In this document: one piece after another, positions 7,830 to 15,931 of the stretch | Layout of the letters: every line of letters begins with the position of its first letter | Position numbering within the stretch: the stretch's first letter is position 1 | From: Sphingomonas folli | GTDB lineage: Bacteria > Pseudomonadota > Alphaproteobacteria > Sphingomonadales > Sphingomonadaceae | Direction of reading: 5' to 3' | DNA: 64,000 nucleotides | Assembly: GCF_019429525.1 (NCBI RefSeq) | Contig: NZ_JAHXZL010000004.1 | Coordinates: 310,001-374,000 of the forward strand | Position numbers and translations under genes: made by a program | Notes under the pieces: model-generated | The model's input: only the letters and a program-made list of their open reading frames with translations | Databases searched by the model: none | Told to the model about the DNA's origin: nothing

Positions 7830-9871
7830 AGCGTCACGCGCAGGCCACCGCGCAGGCGGCGGTCGGCCGGGATCGGCGAGCCCGCAGCCCCCTTCGCGAG
7901 CGACAGATTCTCGCCCGCGACGAACAGCTCGACCGCGCGGCTCAGCCGATAGCCCGCGCGCGCGTCGAGCGCGACCGCGTCGTCGACGCGGAAGAGCAGC
8001 AGCTGTTGCATGGCCGAGAAAGCGAACTGGCGCGACGCCGAGGTGTAGCGTGCCAGCCCACTCGCGTACCAGCGCCCACCGTCGTAGCCGAGCGCGACAT
8101 TGGCCTTGTGCCGCGGGGTCGTCTCGCGCGGCGACAGCGCGTAGGGGATCGGCAGCGCGGTACCGGCGAGGTCGCCGTCGGTCTGCGTCCACGTGTAGTT
8201 GACGCGCCAGTCGAGCGCCGCCACGCGCCCGCTCGCCTGCCACTCGGTGCCGTAGGTGGCATAGTCGCCGACCGCGGCGAAGCGCGCCGCCAGCACCGGC
8301 GCGGGCGTGAGGAACAGCTCCAGGTTGGGCTCCAGCCCGTCGCCGGGCGAGGCGATCGCGTCGCTGGTGTGGGTGTAGAAGGCGGTCGCCTCCAGCCGCG
8401 TCGCCCCCAGCGCGTGGGTATAGCCGAGTTCGCCGCTCCACACCGCCACGGGGCGCATGCGCGGCGAGCCGGTGACCACGATCGGCACCGGTGTGGGTAC
8501 CGCCAGCGGCAGCCGGAGCCCGAAGCTGACCAGCGACGGCAGCTGATAGCCGCGGCCGCCGTTGAGCCGCACGCGGCCGTTGGCGCTGGTCTGTACCACT
8601 AGTGCGGCGTTGAAGCTCAGCCGCGTGAAGGCGCGATCGAAGGCGGCGGGGTCGTCCAGCGCGGGCTGGACGATCGCGCCGGACTGGCCGAGCCACAGCC
8701 GGTCGACCCGCGCCGCGGCGCTGATGCCGACGCGGTCTAGCGGGTGGAGGTCGAGCATGGCGTCGAGCGAGCCGACGTCGTAGGCGATCGTCTCGGCGAA
8801 CTGCGCGGGACCGCGCATCCGGCTGCTACGATACTCGCCGCCGACGCGCAGCGTGTTGGCGGTGTCGAGCCGATAGAGCACCGCCGCCTTCGCCGCCACC
8901 AGCCGGTTCTCGAACGGCGCGCCGACGGAGTAGCGGCCGTCGCTGCCCTCGACGCCATAGTCGGCGTTCAGCCAGTTGACATAGCCGTTGAGCGACACGC
9001 CGCCCCAGGCGGTATCCTGGGTCAGGCCGGCGTGCACGTTGCTGCTGCGATAGCGCTGGTTGGAGAGCAACTGGCTGGGCAGATACTCGATCTGCTCGTT
9101 GCTGGCATAGCCGCCGCCGACCACCGCCTCGCCGCTGCCGACGCGTGCGCTGACCTCGCCCGAGACCTGGTCGGCACTGACGTCGGCGATCGGCGTGGGC
9201 GCGAGCAGCGACGCGGGCACGCGCCGCTCGTCCTCGCGCAGCCGCCCCGCGGTCAGCTTGGCGCGCACCCCGCCGCCGAGCGGCAGCGACGCGGTGCCCG
9301 CCAGTCGCGTGACACCATGGTCGCCCGCCGCGGCGGTGACGCGCGCCGAGGCGGCGTCGCCGCCGCGCTTGGTGATGATGTTGACGACGCCGCTCGCCGC
9401 GTTGAAGCCGAACAGCGCCGCGGCGGGGCCGCGCACCAGCTCGATCTGCTGGATCTCCTCGAGCTGGACGCCGAGCAGGTTCCAGTCGGTCAGGCCGTAA
9501 TGGTCCAGATAGACCTGGCGCCCGTCGACCAGCACCAGCAGGCGCGCGTTATAGGTCTGCACGCCGCCGCGGACCGCGACGTCGCTCTGCCCCGCGGTCC
9601 AGCGGTTGACGTCGACGCCGGCATAGCCCTTGAGCAGCCCCGGCACGTCGCGCGCGGGTGAGCGCGCGATCTGATCGGCGGTGATGATCGTGACCGAGGC
9701 GGCGACCTCGGAGGCGCGCTGCGGCTTGCCGATCACGCTGGTGGTGACGGGCTCGCCGACCATCGCCTCGAGCGCGGAATAGTCGACGGCCTGCGCCGCC
9801 GCCGGAGAGACGATGGCGAGCGGCGCGAGCGCGGCGCCGAGCGCGAGCGCGCGGCGAAAGAGCGCGGTCAC
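7826..9871 (-). CDS. TonB-dependent outer-membrane receptor, short type, coupled to YfiR and MCP
   Basis: A 681-residue outer-membrane beta-barrel with N-terminal plug. GTG start at 9871, two bases after the YfiR-family stop; the Shine-Dalgarno AAGGAG lies within the end of that gene. A signal peptide of about 26 residues ends SPAAAQ. The plug contains [32 protein letters not shown] and [26 protein letters not shown]. The barrel ends LRGGLRVTL. At 681 residues it is shorter than the other two receptors in the window. It has no N-terminal FecA-like signalling domain, so signalling must use its operon partners. Ligand unknown. Confidence 0.92.
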   Translation of the reverse strand: MTALFRRALALGAALAPLAIVSPAAAQAVDYSALEAMVGEPVTTSVIGKPQRASEVAASVTIITADQIARSPARDVPGLLKGYAGVDVNRWTAGQSDVAVRGGVQTYNARLLVLVDGRQVYLDHYGLTDWNLLGVQLEEIQQIELVRGPAAALFGFNAASGVVNIITKRGGDAASARVTAAAGDHGVTRLAGTASLPLGGGVRAKLTAGRLREDERRVPASLLAPTPIADVSADQVSGEVSARVGSGEAVVGGGYASNEQIEYLPSQLLSNQRYRSSNVHAGLTQDTAWGGVSLNGYVNWLNADYGVEGSDGRYSVGAPFENRLVAAKAAVLYRLDTANTLRVGGEYRSSRMRGPAQFAETIAYDVGSLDAMLDLHPLDRVGISAAARVDRLWLGQSGAIVQPALDDPAAFDRAFTRLSFNAALVVQTSANGRVRLNGGRGYQLPSLVSFGLRLPLAVPTPVPIVVTGSPRMRPVAVWSGELGYTHALGATRLEATAFYTHTSDAIASPGDGLEPNLELFLTPAPVLAARFAAVGDYATYGTEWQASGRVAALDWRVNYTWTQTDGDLAGTALPIPYALSPRETTPRHKANVALGYDGGRWYASGLARYTSASRQFAFSAMQQLLLFRVDDAVALDARAGYRLSRAVELFVAGENLSLAKGAAGSPIPADRRLRGGLRVTL

Positions 9872-9873
9872 GC

Positions 9874-10392
9874 TCAGATCTCCTTGACGAGCATGAGGAA
9901 GGCCGAGCCGAAGCGGGCGTTGGCGGCGCGCGCCGCGGCGCGGTTGACGGTGATCTGGACGCGGGCGCCGCTGCCGATCCCGACGACGCAGCGCGCCGCC
10001 TGGACGCAGGCGTCGTCCGAGGTGATGGTCACGACCGAGCCGCGCGCCGCGGCCGCGGCGATGGCGCCCTGGTCGTCGCGCGTGCCCGCGGTGACGAAGG
10101 CGACTCGATAGCCGGCGAGTGAGTCGAGCGCGGTGACGGGCACGCGCTTGGTGCGCAGCGTCGCCTTGCCCGCGGCGGCGCCGCCGCCGAGCGCGCGCTC
10201 GATCGCGGCGGCGTCGGCCAGCGAGGCGGCGTTGCCCGGCGCGACGACGATCGCGGCGGGCATGATGCCGCTGGGCGGCGGTTGCAGGAACGACACGACG
10301 CGCACCGCGATCGGCACGTTCAACTCCGCCTGCAGCGGCAGCGGCGCGACCGCGCTGCCCGCCACCACCGCCGCCCCGATCAACTGTCTCAC
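9874..10392 (-). CDS. YfiR family (DUF4154) periplasmic protein
   Basis: A 172-residue exported protein. Signal peptide about residues 1-22 (ending PLPLQA). The fold is suggested by GYRVAFVTAG in the middle, a C-terminal cysteine pair DDACVQAARCVVGIG and the closing segment FGSAFLMLVKEI, which is the YfiR pattern. In Pseudomonas, YfiR is a periplasmic repressor of the membrane diguanylate cyclase YfiN. Here no GGDEF gene is present and the downstream output protein is an MCP-type transducer. It is the first gene of the YfiR-TonB receptor-MCP operon; start codon is GTG, with AAGG a few bases upstream. The upstream 162 bases are shared with a divergent two-component operon. Confidence 0.8.
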   Translation of the reverse strand: MRQLIGAAVVAGSAVAPLPLQAELNVPIAVRVVSFLQPPPSGIMPAAIVVAPGNAASLADAAAIERALGGGAAAGKATLRTKRVPVTALDSLAGYRVAFVTAGTRDDQGAIAAAAARGSVVTITSDDACVQAARCVVGIGSGARVQITVNRAAARAANARFGSAFLMLVKEI

Positions 10393-10554
10393 GCGACCTT
10401 ATCCCCAAGCCCGAGAGCGGGAGTAGCCGCGCGGAGTCACCATATGATTAACGACGCGGTGAGGACACGATCGGCCTGGTCTCCCCGACCCACCTTCCCC
10501 GTGAGTTTCCCCCGCGGCTCGCCTAAGAGAGAGAGGCCGGGCAACGAGGACGCG

Positions 10555-11235
10555 ATGAAGCTGCTGATCGTCGAGGACGACCGTGACTATGCCGCCGCGC
10601 TGGGCGAGGACCTCGCCGCGCTCGACCATGAGGTGACCGTGGCCGACAACGGGCGCGACGCGTTGCTGGCGCTCGAGCGCGACCGCTATGACGCGGTAAT
10701 CCTGGACCGCATGTTGCCGCAGATGGACGGCGCCGCGGTGGTCCGCCACGCGCGCGAGCGCGGCCAGACGCTGCCGGTGCTGATGCTCTCCGCGCTGGGC
10801 CGCTCGGTCGAGAAGGTCGACGGGCTCGAGGCGGGCGCGGACGATTATGTCGTCAAGCCGACCCCCGCGAGCGAGATCGACGCGCGGCTGCGCGCGCTGC
10901 TGCGCGCGCGCGGCTGGCAGCAGCAGGGCGGCGAGGGCGACACGCTGCGCGCCGGCGACATCGTCGTCAGCCCCGGGCAGCACCGCGCCTGGCGCAACGG
11001 CCGCGCGCTCGATCTCGCCAAGCTCGAGTTCGGCCTGCTCGCCGAGCTGGCGCGCCACGCCGGCAGCTACCTGACGCGGGCGATGCTGATCGAGCGGGTC
11101 TGGGGCTATGATTTCGAGCCCAGCACCAACATCGTCGACGTCCAGGTACGCTCGCTGCGGCGCAAGTTATGTGCGCCGGGCGAGGTCGACCCGATCGTGA
11201 CCAAGCGCAGCGTCGGCTACATGCTGCGCGCCTGA
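10555..11235 (+). CDS. OmpR/PhoB-family response regulator
   Basis: A 226-residue cytoplasmic transcription factor. The receiver domain (1-115) has the acidic pocket E7-D8-D9, phospho-acceptor Asp51 in VILDRMLP and the conserved Lys in DDYVVKP. The winged-helix domain (about 125-225) shows LAKLEFGLLAELARHAGSYLT and IVDVQVRSLRRKL. The ATG at 10555 follows CGAGGA. It is followed after 2 bases by its sensor kinase gene. Similar to the QseB/PmrA/TctD branch, regulon unknown. Divergent from the YfiR/receptor/MCP operon, which is a plausible target. Confidence 0.94.
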   Translation: MKLLIVEDDRDYAAALGEDLAALDHEVTVADNGRDALLALERDRYDAVILDRMLPQMDGAAVVRHARERGQTLPVLMLSALGRSVEKVDGLEAGADDYVVKPTPASEIDARLRALLRARGWQQQGGEGDTLRAGDIVVSPGQHRAWRNGRALDLAKLEFGLLAELARHAGSYLTRAMLIERVWGYDFEPSTNIVDVQVRSLRRKLCAPGEVDPIVTKRSVGYMLRA

Positions 11236-11237
11236 GC

Positions 11238-12569
11238 ATGTCGTCGCTGCGCGCGCTGACGCTGTTCTTCCTCGCCGCCTTCGCCGCGGCGGCGGTGCTC
11301 GCGGGCTATGTCACTTATGCCGCGTCGCGCGCCGCGGTGGTGAGCGCGGTGGACCGGCGGATCGGCGAGGTCGGCGACGCCATGCTCAGCGCGGTGGCGC
11401 CCGGCGACTCGGGCGCGATCCTGCGCCGCATCCAGGCCTTCTCCCGCCGCCGCGACACCGGCGACATCGGCTTCGAGCTGGAGGACGCGCGCGGGCGCCG
11501 GATCGGCGGCAACGTCGTGCTGGAGCGCGCGGTGCCGCTCGGCTTCACCACGCTGCGGCGGCGCGACGGCATCGTCGGGCTCAGCGCCGGCCGCGCCCAG
11601 GCGCGCGACGCCGGCGACGGGCTTCGACTGATCACGATCGCGGAGACCGAGCCGATCGACGGCTACGGCGCGATGCGCGTGCGGCTCTACCTGATCGGCT
11701 TCGGCGCGCTGCTCGCGGTGGTGCTCTTGGGCACGGCCAGCTTCGGCTGGCTCGTGCGCCGCCGGATCGGCGAGGTGCGCGCCACGGCCGCGGCGATCAT
11801 CGACGGCGACCTCGGGCGGCGGGTCCCCGTGCCCGCGCGCGGGGGCGCGTTCGCCGCCCAGGCCGAGGCGTTCAACCGCGCGCTCGATCGGATCGCGGCG
11901 CTCGTCGAGCAGCTGCGCGAGGTGAGCAGCGACGTGGCGCACGACCTGCGGACGCCGCTCGCACGGCTGCGCGCGCGGCTGGCGCGACTGGCCGAGCGCG
12001 ACACCGTTCCGGGCGAGGCGCTCGAGGCGGCGCTGGAGGAGTGCGACTCGCTGCTCGCGCTGTTCGCCGCGATCCTGCGCATCGCCGAGGTGAGAGCGGG
12101 CGAGCGCCGCGCCGGCTTCCGCCCGGTCGACCTCGCCGCACTGGCGGAGCAGGCGTGCGAGACGCTCACCGACGTCGCCGCCGAGCGCGACCAGCGGCTG
12201 AGCGGCGGCCCGTTCGCGCCGCTGACGGTGCGCGGCGACCCGCAGCTGCTGAGCCAGGCGCTGCTCAATCTCATCGAGAACGCGCTCCACCACACACCCG
12301 CGGGCACGAGCGTGGCGGTGACGTTGGCGCGCGAGGGCGAGGTGGCTACCCTGCGCGTACGCGACGACGGGCCGGGCATCCCGCCGGCGGCGCGCGCGCT
12401 GGCGCTGCGCCGCTTCGGCCGGCTCGAGGCGAGCCGTCATCGGCCCGGGCACGGCCTGGGGCTGCCGCTGGTCGACGCGGTGGCGCGGCTCCACGGCGGG
12501 ACGCTGACGCTCGCCGACGCCGCACCGGGGCTGGAGGCGGTGATGACGCTGCGGGTGGCGGCGGCGTAG
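11238..12569 (+). CDS. EnvZ-type membrane sensor histidine kinase
   Basis: A 443-residue inner-membrane kinase, partner of the response regulator 2 bases upstream. TM1 about 5-28, periplasmic sensor about 30-150 with no recognised fold, TM2 about 152-174, HAMP, then HisKA with phospho-acceptor His235 in DVAHDLRTPLARL. HATPase_c has the N box NLIENALHHTPAG and G boxes DDGPGIP and HGLGLPLV. Length and motifs are complete. Signal unknown. Confidence 0.93.
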   Translation: MSSLRALTLFFLAAFAAAAVLAGYVTYAASRAAVVSAVDRRIGEVGDAMLSAVAPGDSGAILRRIQAFSRRRDTGDIGFELEDARGRRIGGNVVLERAVPLGFTTLRRRDGIVGLSAGRAQARDAGDGLRLITIAETEPIDGYGAMRVRLYLIGFGALLAVVLLGTASFGWLVRRRIGEVRATAAAIIDGDLGRRVPVPARGGAFAAQAEAFNRALDRIAALVEQLREVSSDVAHDLRTPLARLRARLARLAERDTVPGEALEAALEECDSLLALFAAILRIAEVRAGERRAGFRPVDLAALAEQACETLTDVAAERDQRLSGGPFAPLTVRGDPQLLSQALLNLIENALHHTPAGTSVAVTLAREGEVATLRVRDDGPGIPPAARALALRRFGRLEASRHRPGHGLGLPLVDAVARLHGGTLTLADAAPGLEAVMTLRVAAA

Positions 12570-12625
12570 CGCGCGGGGCTCGGGCTGAGCCGGGCGCGCG
12601 CTCGCTCGTATCGCGGGCATGCGAG

Positions 12626-12714
12626 CATCCTGAGCTCGTCTCAGGATCCAGGCTGCCTCACACTCGGGGCGCGGGCATATGGGGCACGGCGGATCCTGAG
12701 ACGCGCTCAGGATG
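12626..12714. repeat. Bipartite inverted repeat, family E
   Basis: A 24-base left arm (12626-12649, CATCCTGAGC...GGATCC) and right arm (12691-12714) are inverted copies, each itself a CTGAG...CTCAG palindrome, separated by ~41 bases. It lies in the convergent gap between the histidine kinase and a TonB receptor. No other copy of this exact sequence type was seen in the window. Confidence 0.72.
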
Positions 12715-12775
12715 ACGCCGGGCCGTGGGAGAGTGGTGTCGCGCCGCCCTCAGCGCACTCCGCCGGTGCCCCTAC

Positions 12776-15328
12776 TCAGAAGTTCAGCAGCGCCTCCAGG
12801 CCGAAGGTCCGCGGCGCGTTGAAATTGCCATAGTCGCCGAGCACGTTGTTGATGCTGCCGGCGCTCACGCTGCTGGTCGGTGCGGCCGGCAGGCTGTTCG
12901 ACGGGTCACGGCGATAGACATATTGCTCGTCGAACAGGTTGCGACCCCAGAGTGCGACCTCGAGCTTCTGCTTGCCCTCGCCCAGCGCGATGTCGGCCAG
13001 CGCGATCCGCCCGTTGAAGATCAGCGAGGCGTCGGCGCGGGTCGCGAACTGGTCGAACGCCTGGGTCGACTGCGCGTAATTGCCGTCGAAGTGGACACGG
13101 AAGGTGGTGCTGCCCTCGCCCACCGGCACGCGATAGTCGATCGAGCCGCTGGCCGCGTTGCGCGGCGTGAAGACGATGTAGAAGTTCTGGTCGACGCTGC
13201 TCGTCACCCCGCCCGCGGTATAGTTGATCAGCACCGGCGGGATCTTGGTGTAGGTATAGGCATAGGAGCCGTTGAGCGTCAGCCCCTCGACCGGGTTGAG
13301 CGTCAGATCCGCCTCGATGCCCCTGATCTTGGTCGTGCCGGGCGCGTTGATCGTCACCAAGTTGTTGAAGTTGCTGCCATTGAACGGCTGGATCGAGCTG
13401 ATGTCGACCTGGCTGTTCTTGCGGTCCATGATATAGCCCGCGAGGTTGAGCCGCGCGCGATGATCCCAGAAGTCGGACTTGAGCCCGATCTCATAGGACT
13501 TGATGTCCTCCGGCCCGAACGACTGGTAGTTGGCCGTGCGCGAGCTGGCGCCGCCGGCGCGATAGCCGGTGGCATATTTGGCATAGGCATGGACGTCCTG
13601 GGTGACGTCGACCGCCGCGGTGAGCGCGGGGTTGAAGCGATCCCACGTGCGGTCGAGCGGCTGATAGCCCGCCGCGGTCGCCGCCGCGGTGTTCACGTCA
13701 TAGTTCACGTTGCGCGAATAGTGCAGCACGCCGCGCTTGGTGTCGTGCGTGTAGCGGCCGCCCGCGGTGAGGTGGAGCACGTCGAGCGGGTTCCAGGTGA
13801 TCTGGCCGTAGGCGGCGTAGCTCTTCGACCACACCTCCGAGGCGCGATCGATCGAGCGGCAGCCCGGCTGCGAGCCGAAGCCGCCCGAGCCGCGGCAGGG
13901 GTCGAGGATGACGTAATTGGCGCCGGTCACTTGGCCCGTATTGTTGAGCACCGCGACCGCGCCGTTCGAGTTGGGGGTCGCGGCGTCGTCGGTGACGTGC
14001 TCGTTGAAATAATAGAGGCCGGCGACATAGTCGAACCGGTCGATCGTGCCGACCGCCTGGAACTCCTGGCTGAACTGGTTCTGGTGCAGGTCGGCGAGGC
14101 TATAGCGGCTGAAGCCGCACGGCGCCGCGGCGGTGCACGAGGCGGTGAGGTTGACCACGGGCACGCGGTGCGCGCCGCCCGAATTGTCCCACTGCGTCGC
14201 GTTGACGCCGCGCCACGCCGTGATCGAGCGCAGCTCCACCTCGGGCGAGGCCTTGTACTTGAGCAGGTTGGTGAAGCCATGCGTCTGGTCGACGCTGGGC
14301 TGCTGCGGCACGCCGATATCGGCCACCTTCATCCGGCTGGTGCCGTTGACCACCACACCGGGCAGCAGCGGCTTCACCGTGCCGGTGAGCGTGCTGTAGC
14401 TGGTGCCCGGCAGCACGCACTTGGGCGCGTTGCTCACCGGCCCGGCGGTGCAGCCGTTCGGGTTGTAGTTGAGCAGCTGGCTGTAGAAGGGCGAGTTCTT
14501 GTCGAGCCCGTAATCGTAGGAGAAGTCGTTGGTCAGCCCCTCGAACGGCTTCCAGCGCGCCGCGATGCGCCCGCCGCGACGATCGTAATAGTTGAAGCCG
14601 GTCTGGCCGGCGAGCGGGTTCCTGGTGGTCGGACCCTGATATTGGACGACGCCGTCCACCTTGACGCTGACATCATGATATTCGGGCAGGTCGAGGTGGA
14701 GCTCGCCGTTGTAGGCGCCGTAATTGCCGATGCCGGCGCGGATACGTCCTTCGAACTCACCCGACGGCGCGCGCGTGACGATGTTGAGCGCGCCGCCCTC
14801 TGTGTTGCGCCCGAACAGGGTGCCCTGCGGGCCCTTGAGCACCTCCACTCGCTCGACGTCGAACAGCGCCGCGTTGAGCCCGTGCTGGCGGCCGAGATAG
14901 ACGCCGTCGATGTAGATGCCGACGCCCTGCTCGCGCGCGGGCTGGTTGGCGTCGAGCGGGACGATGCCGCGGATACCGACGGTCAGCGCCGACTGGCGCG
15001 CCTCGAAGGTGGCGACGCGCAGGCTGGGCACCGCGCCGTCGGCGAGATCGTACAGGCTCTGCACGTGGCGGTCCTGCAGCGCCTGGGTGCTCAGCACGTT
15101 GATCGCGACGGGGGTCGACTGCAGGTTCGTCTCGCGCCGCGTCGCGGTGACCACCACCTCGTCGAGCCCGGGCTGCGCCGCCTCGGGCGCGGCGGCGTCC
15201 GGCGCGGCGGTCGGGTCGGCCGCGGCGGCGGGGGCGGCACCGCCGGGCGCCGCGAGCGCGTGACCCGGGACGGCGAGCGCGGCCATGCCGGCGAGCAGAT
15301 GCAGGCGGCGACGCGAGATACATGACAT
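12776..15328 (-). CDS. TonB-dependent receptor (large, sphingomonad type)
   Basis: An 850-residue outer-membrane receptor. ATG at 15328 chosen: GAGGGG lies 9 bases upstream, while the TTG three codons earlier is worse. Signal peptide ends about residue 26 (GHALA), followed by an Ala/Pro-rich linker and a TonB box-like DEVVVTATRR. The plug has QSALTVGIRGI, GVYIDGVYLGR-like segments and VEVLKGPQGTLFGRNTEGGALNI. The barrel closes with the aromatic end FGLEALLNF. The ligand cannot be told; no transporter or hydrolase is adjacent. An AGATG-rich, AT-rich leader lies upstream. Confidence 0.93.
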   Translation of the reverse strand: MSCISRRRLHLLAGMAALAVPGHALAAPGGAAPAAAADPTAAPDAAAPEAAQPGLDEVVVTATRRETNLQSTPVAINVLSTQALQDRHVQSLYDLADGAVPSLRVATFEARQSALTVGIRGIVPLDANQPAREQGVGIYIDGVYLGRQHGLNAALFDVERVEVLKGPQGTLFGRNTEGGALNIVTRAPSGEFEGRIRAGIGNYGAYNGELHLDLPEYHDVSVKVDGVVQYQGPTTRNPLAGQTGFNYYDRRGGRIAARWKPFEGLTNDFSYDYGLDKNSPFYSQLLNYNPNGCTAGPVSNAPKCVLPGTSYSTLTGTVKPLLPGVVVNGTSRMKVADIGVPQQPSVDQTHGFTNLLKYKASPEVELRSITAWRGVNATQWDNSGGAHRVPVVNLTASCTAAAPCGFSRYSLADLHQNQFSQEFQAVGTIDRFDYVAGLYYFNEHVTDDAATPNSNGAVAVLNNTGQVTGANYVILDPCRGSGGFGSQPGCRSIDRASEVWSKSYAAYGQITWNPLDVLHLTAGGRYTHDTKRGVLHYSRNVNYDVNTAAATAAGYQPLDRTWDRFNPALTAAVDVTQDVHAYAKYATGYRAGGASSRTANYQSFGPEDIKSYEIGLKSDFWDHRARLNLAGYIMDRKNSQVDISSIQPFNGSNFNNLVTINAPGTTKIRGIEADLTLNPVEGLTLNGSYAYTYTKIPPVLINYTAGGVTSSVDQNFYIVFTPRNAASGSIDYRVPVGEGSTTFRVHFDGNYAQSTQAFDQFATRADASLIFNGRIALADIALGEGKQKLEVALWGRNLFDEQYVYRRDPSNSLPAAPTSSVSAGSINNVLGDYGNFNAPRTFGLEALLNF

Positions 15329-15418
15329 GAACTTCAACCCCTCTATGGCCCTTGGCCTTGCCAGGGCGGATAGGAAGGTTGCGCGGCGCTATCGTGACAA
15401 TGCGATGACAGCGCGCGA

Positions 15419-15460
15419 CTTCTTCATCTCATCTTATTTTCATCTTTCTACATCTAGCAT
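15419..15460 (-). promoter_or_regulatory. AT-rich polypurine leader with repeated AGATG
   Basis: Read on the minus strand, this tract has four AGATG units (plus-strand CATCT at 15425, 15430, 15441 and 15451) in an almost pure purine run, about 90-130 bases upstream of the TonB receptor start. It stands out sharply from its GC-rich surroundings. It could be part of the promoter region or a repeat-based regulator site; no function is shown. Confidence 0.35.
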
Positions 15461-15500
15461 CGCCGCTACCGCAACTTCACCACGACCAACTATATTAGGG

Positions 15501-15905
15501 TCAGGCGCCGTCGCCCCCTCGCGTCATCGTCGGCTCGGCCCCGCTCGGTAGCGGCGCGTCGCGCAGCCCTCGCCCCAGCCGCGCGAAGGCCGCGGTCGAT
15601 TCCACCGCGGCGTCGATCGCCGCCTCCAACGCACGATAGGCCGCGAGCACCTCGCGCCCGGCGTCGGTCAGCCGCGCCCCGCCCCCGCCGCCGCGTCCGG
15701 TCGCCACCAGTCGGTCGTGCCAGCAGCGGTTCATCTCGTCGACCAGCAGCCAGGTGCGGCGGTAGCTCATCCCCAGCGCGCGCCCTGCCGCCGAGATCGA
15801 GCCGTGCGCGTCGATCGCGTCGAGCAGGTCGGCCTTGCCCGGCCCGAACGCGATCGAGTCGCCGCACAGCAGCTGCGCCTTCAGCTTGAGCGGGCCGTGT
15901 CGCAC
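15501..15905 (-). CDS. ModE-like winged-helix DNA-binding protein (no molybdate-binding domain)
   Basis: A 134-residue protein with a LysR/ModE-type N-terminal winged helix: DLLDAIDAHGSISAAGRALGMSYRRTW is the helix-turn-helix, followed by LLVDEMNRCW and the Gly-rich wing TGRGGGGGARLTDAGREVL. The TOBE/DiMOP molybdate-binding part of full ModE is absent. GTG at 15905 is the best start (MRHGPLKLKAQLLCG), 27 bases after the stop of the PLP-enzyme gene on the same strand; no good Shine-Dalgarno is visible. No molybdate transporter is nearby, although a molybdopterin enzyme lies at 46700. Ligand and targets unknown. Confidence 0.82.
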   Translation of the reverse strand: MRHGPLKLKAQLLCGDSIAFGPGKADLLDAIDAHGSISAAGRALGMSYRRTWLLVDEMNRCWHDRLVATGRGGGGGARLTDAGREVLAAYRALEAAIDAAVESTAAFARLGRGLRDAPLPSGAEPTMTRGGDGA

Positions 15906-15931
15906 GCGCGCGAGGGGGAGGCGCCGGCGGC

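Noticed and set aside
7830..8696. N-terminal extension of the chemoreceptor frame by 289 codons
   Set aside because: The extension lies wholly within the TonB receptor in another frame and is Arg/Ala/Gly-rich; the GTG overlapping the receptor stop is the natural start.
12725..15325. An open frame of 866 codons on the plus strand opposite the large TonB receptor
   Set aside because: Low-complexity Val/Arg/Ala/Asp composition typical of antisense GC-rich coding; the receptor on the other strand has all its motifs.
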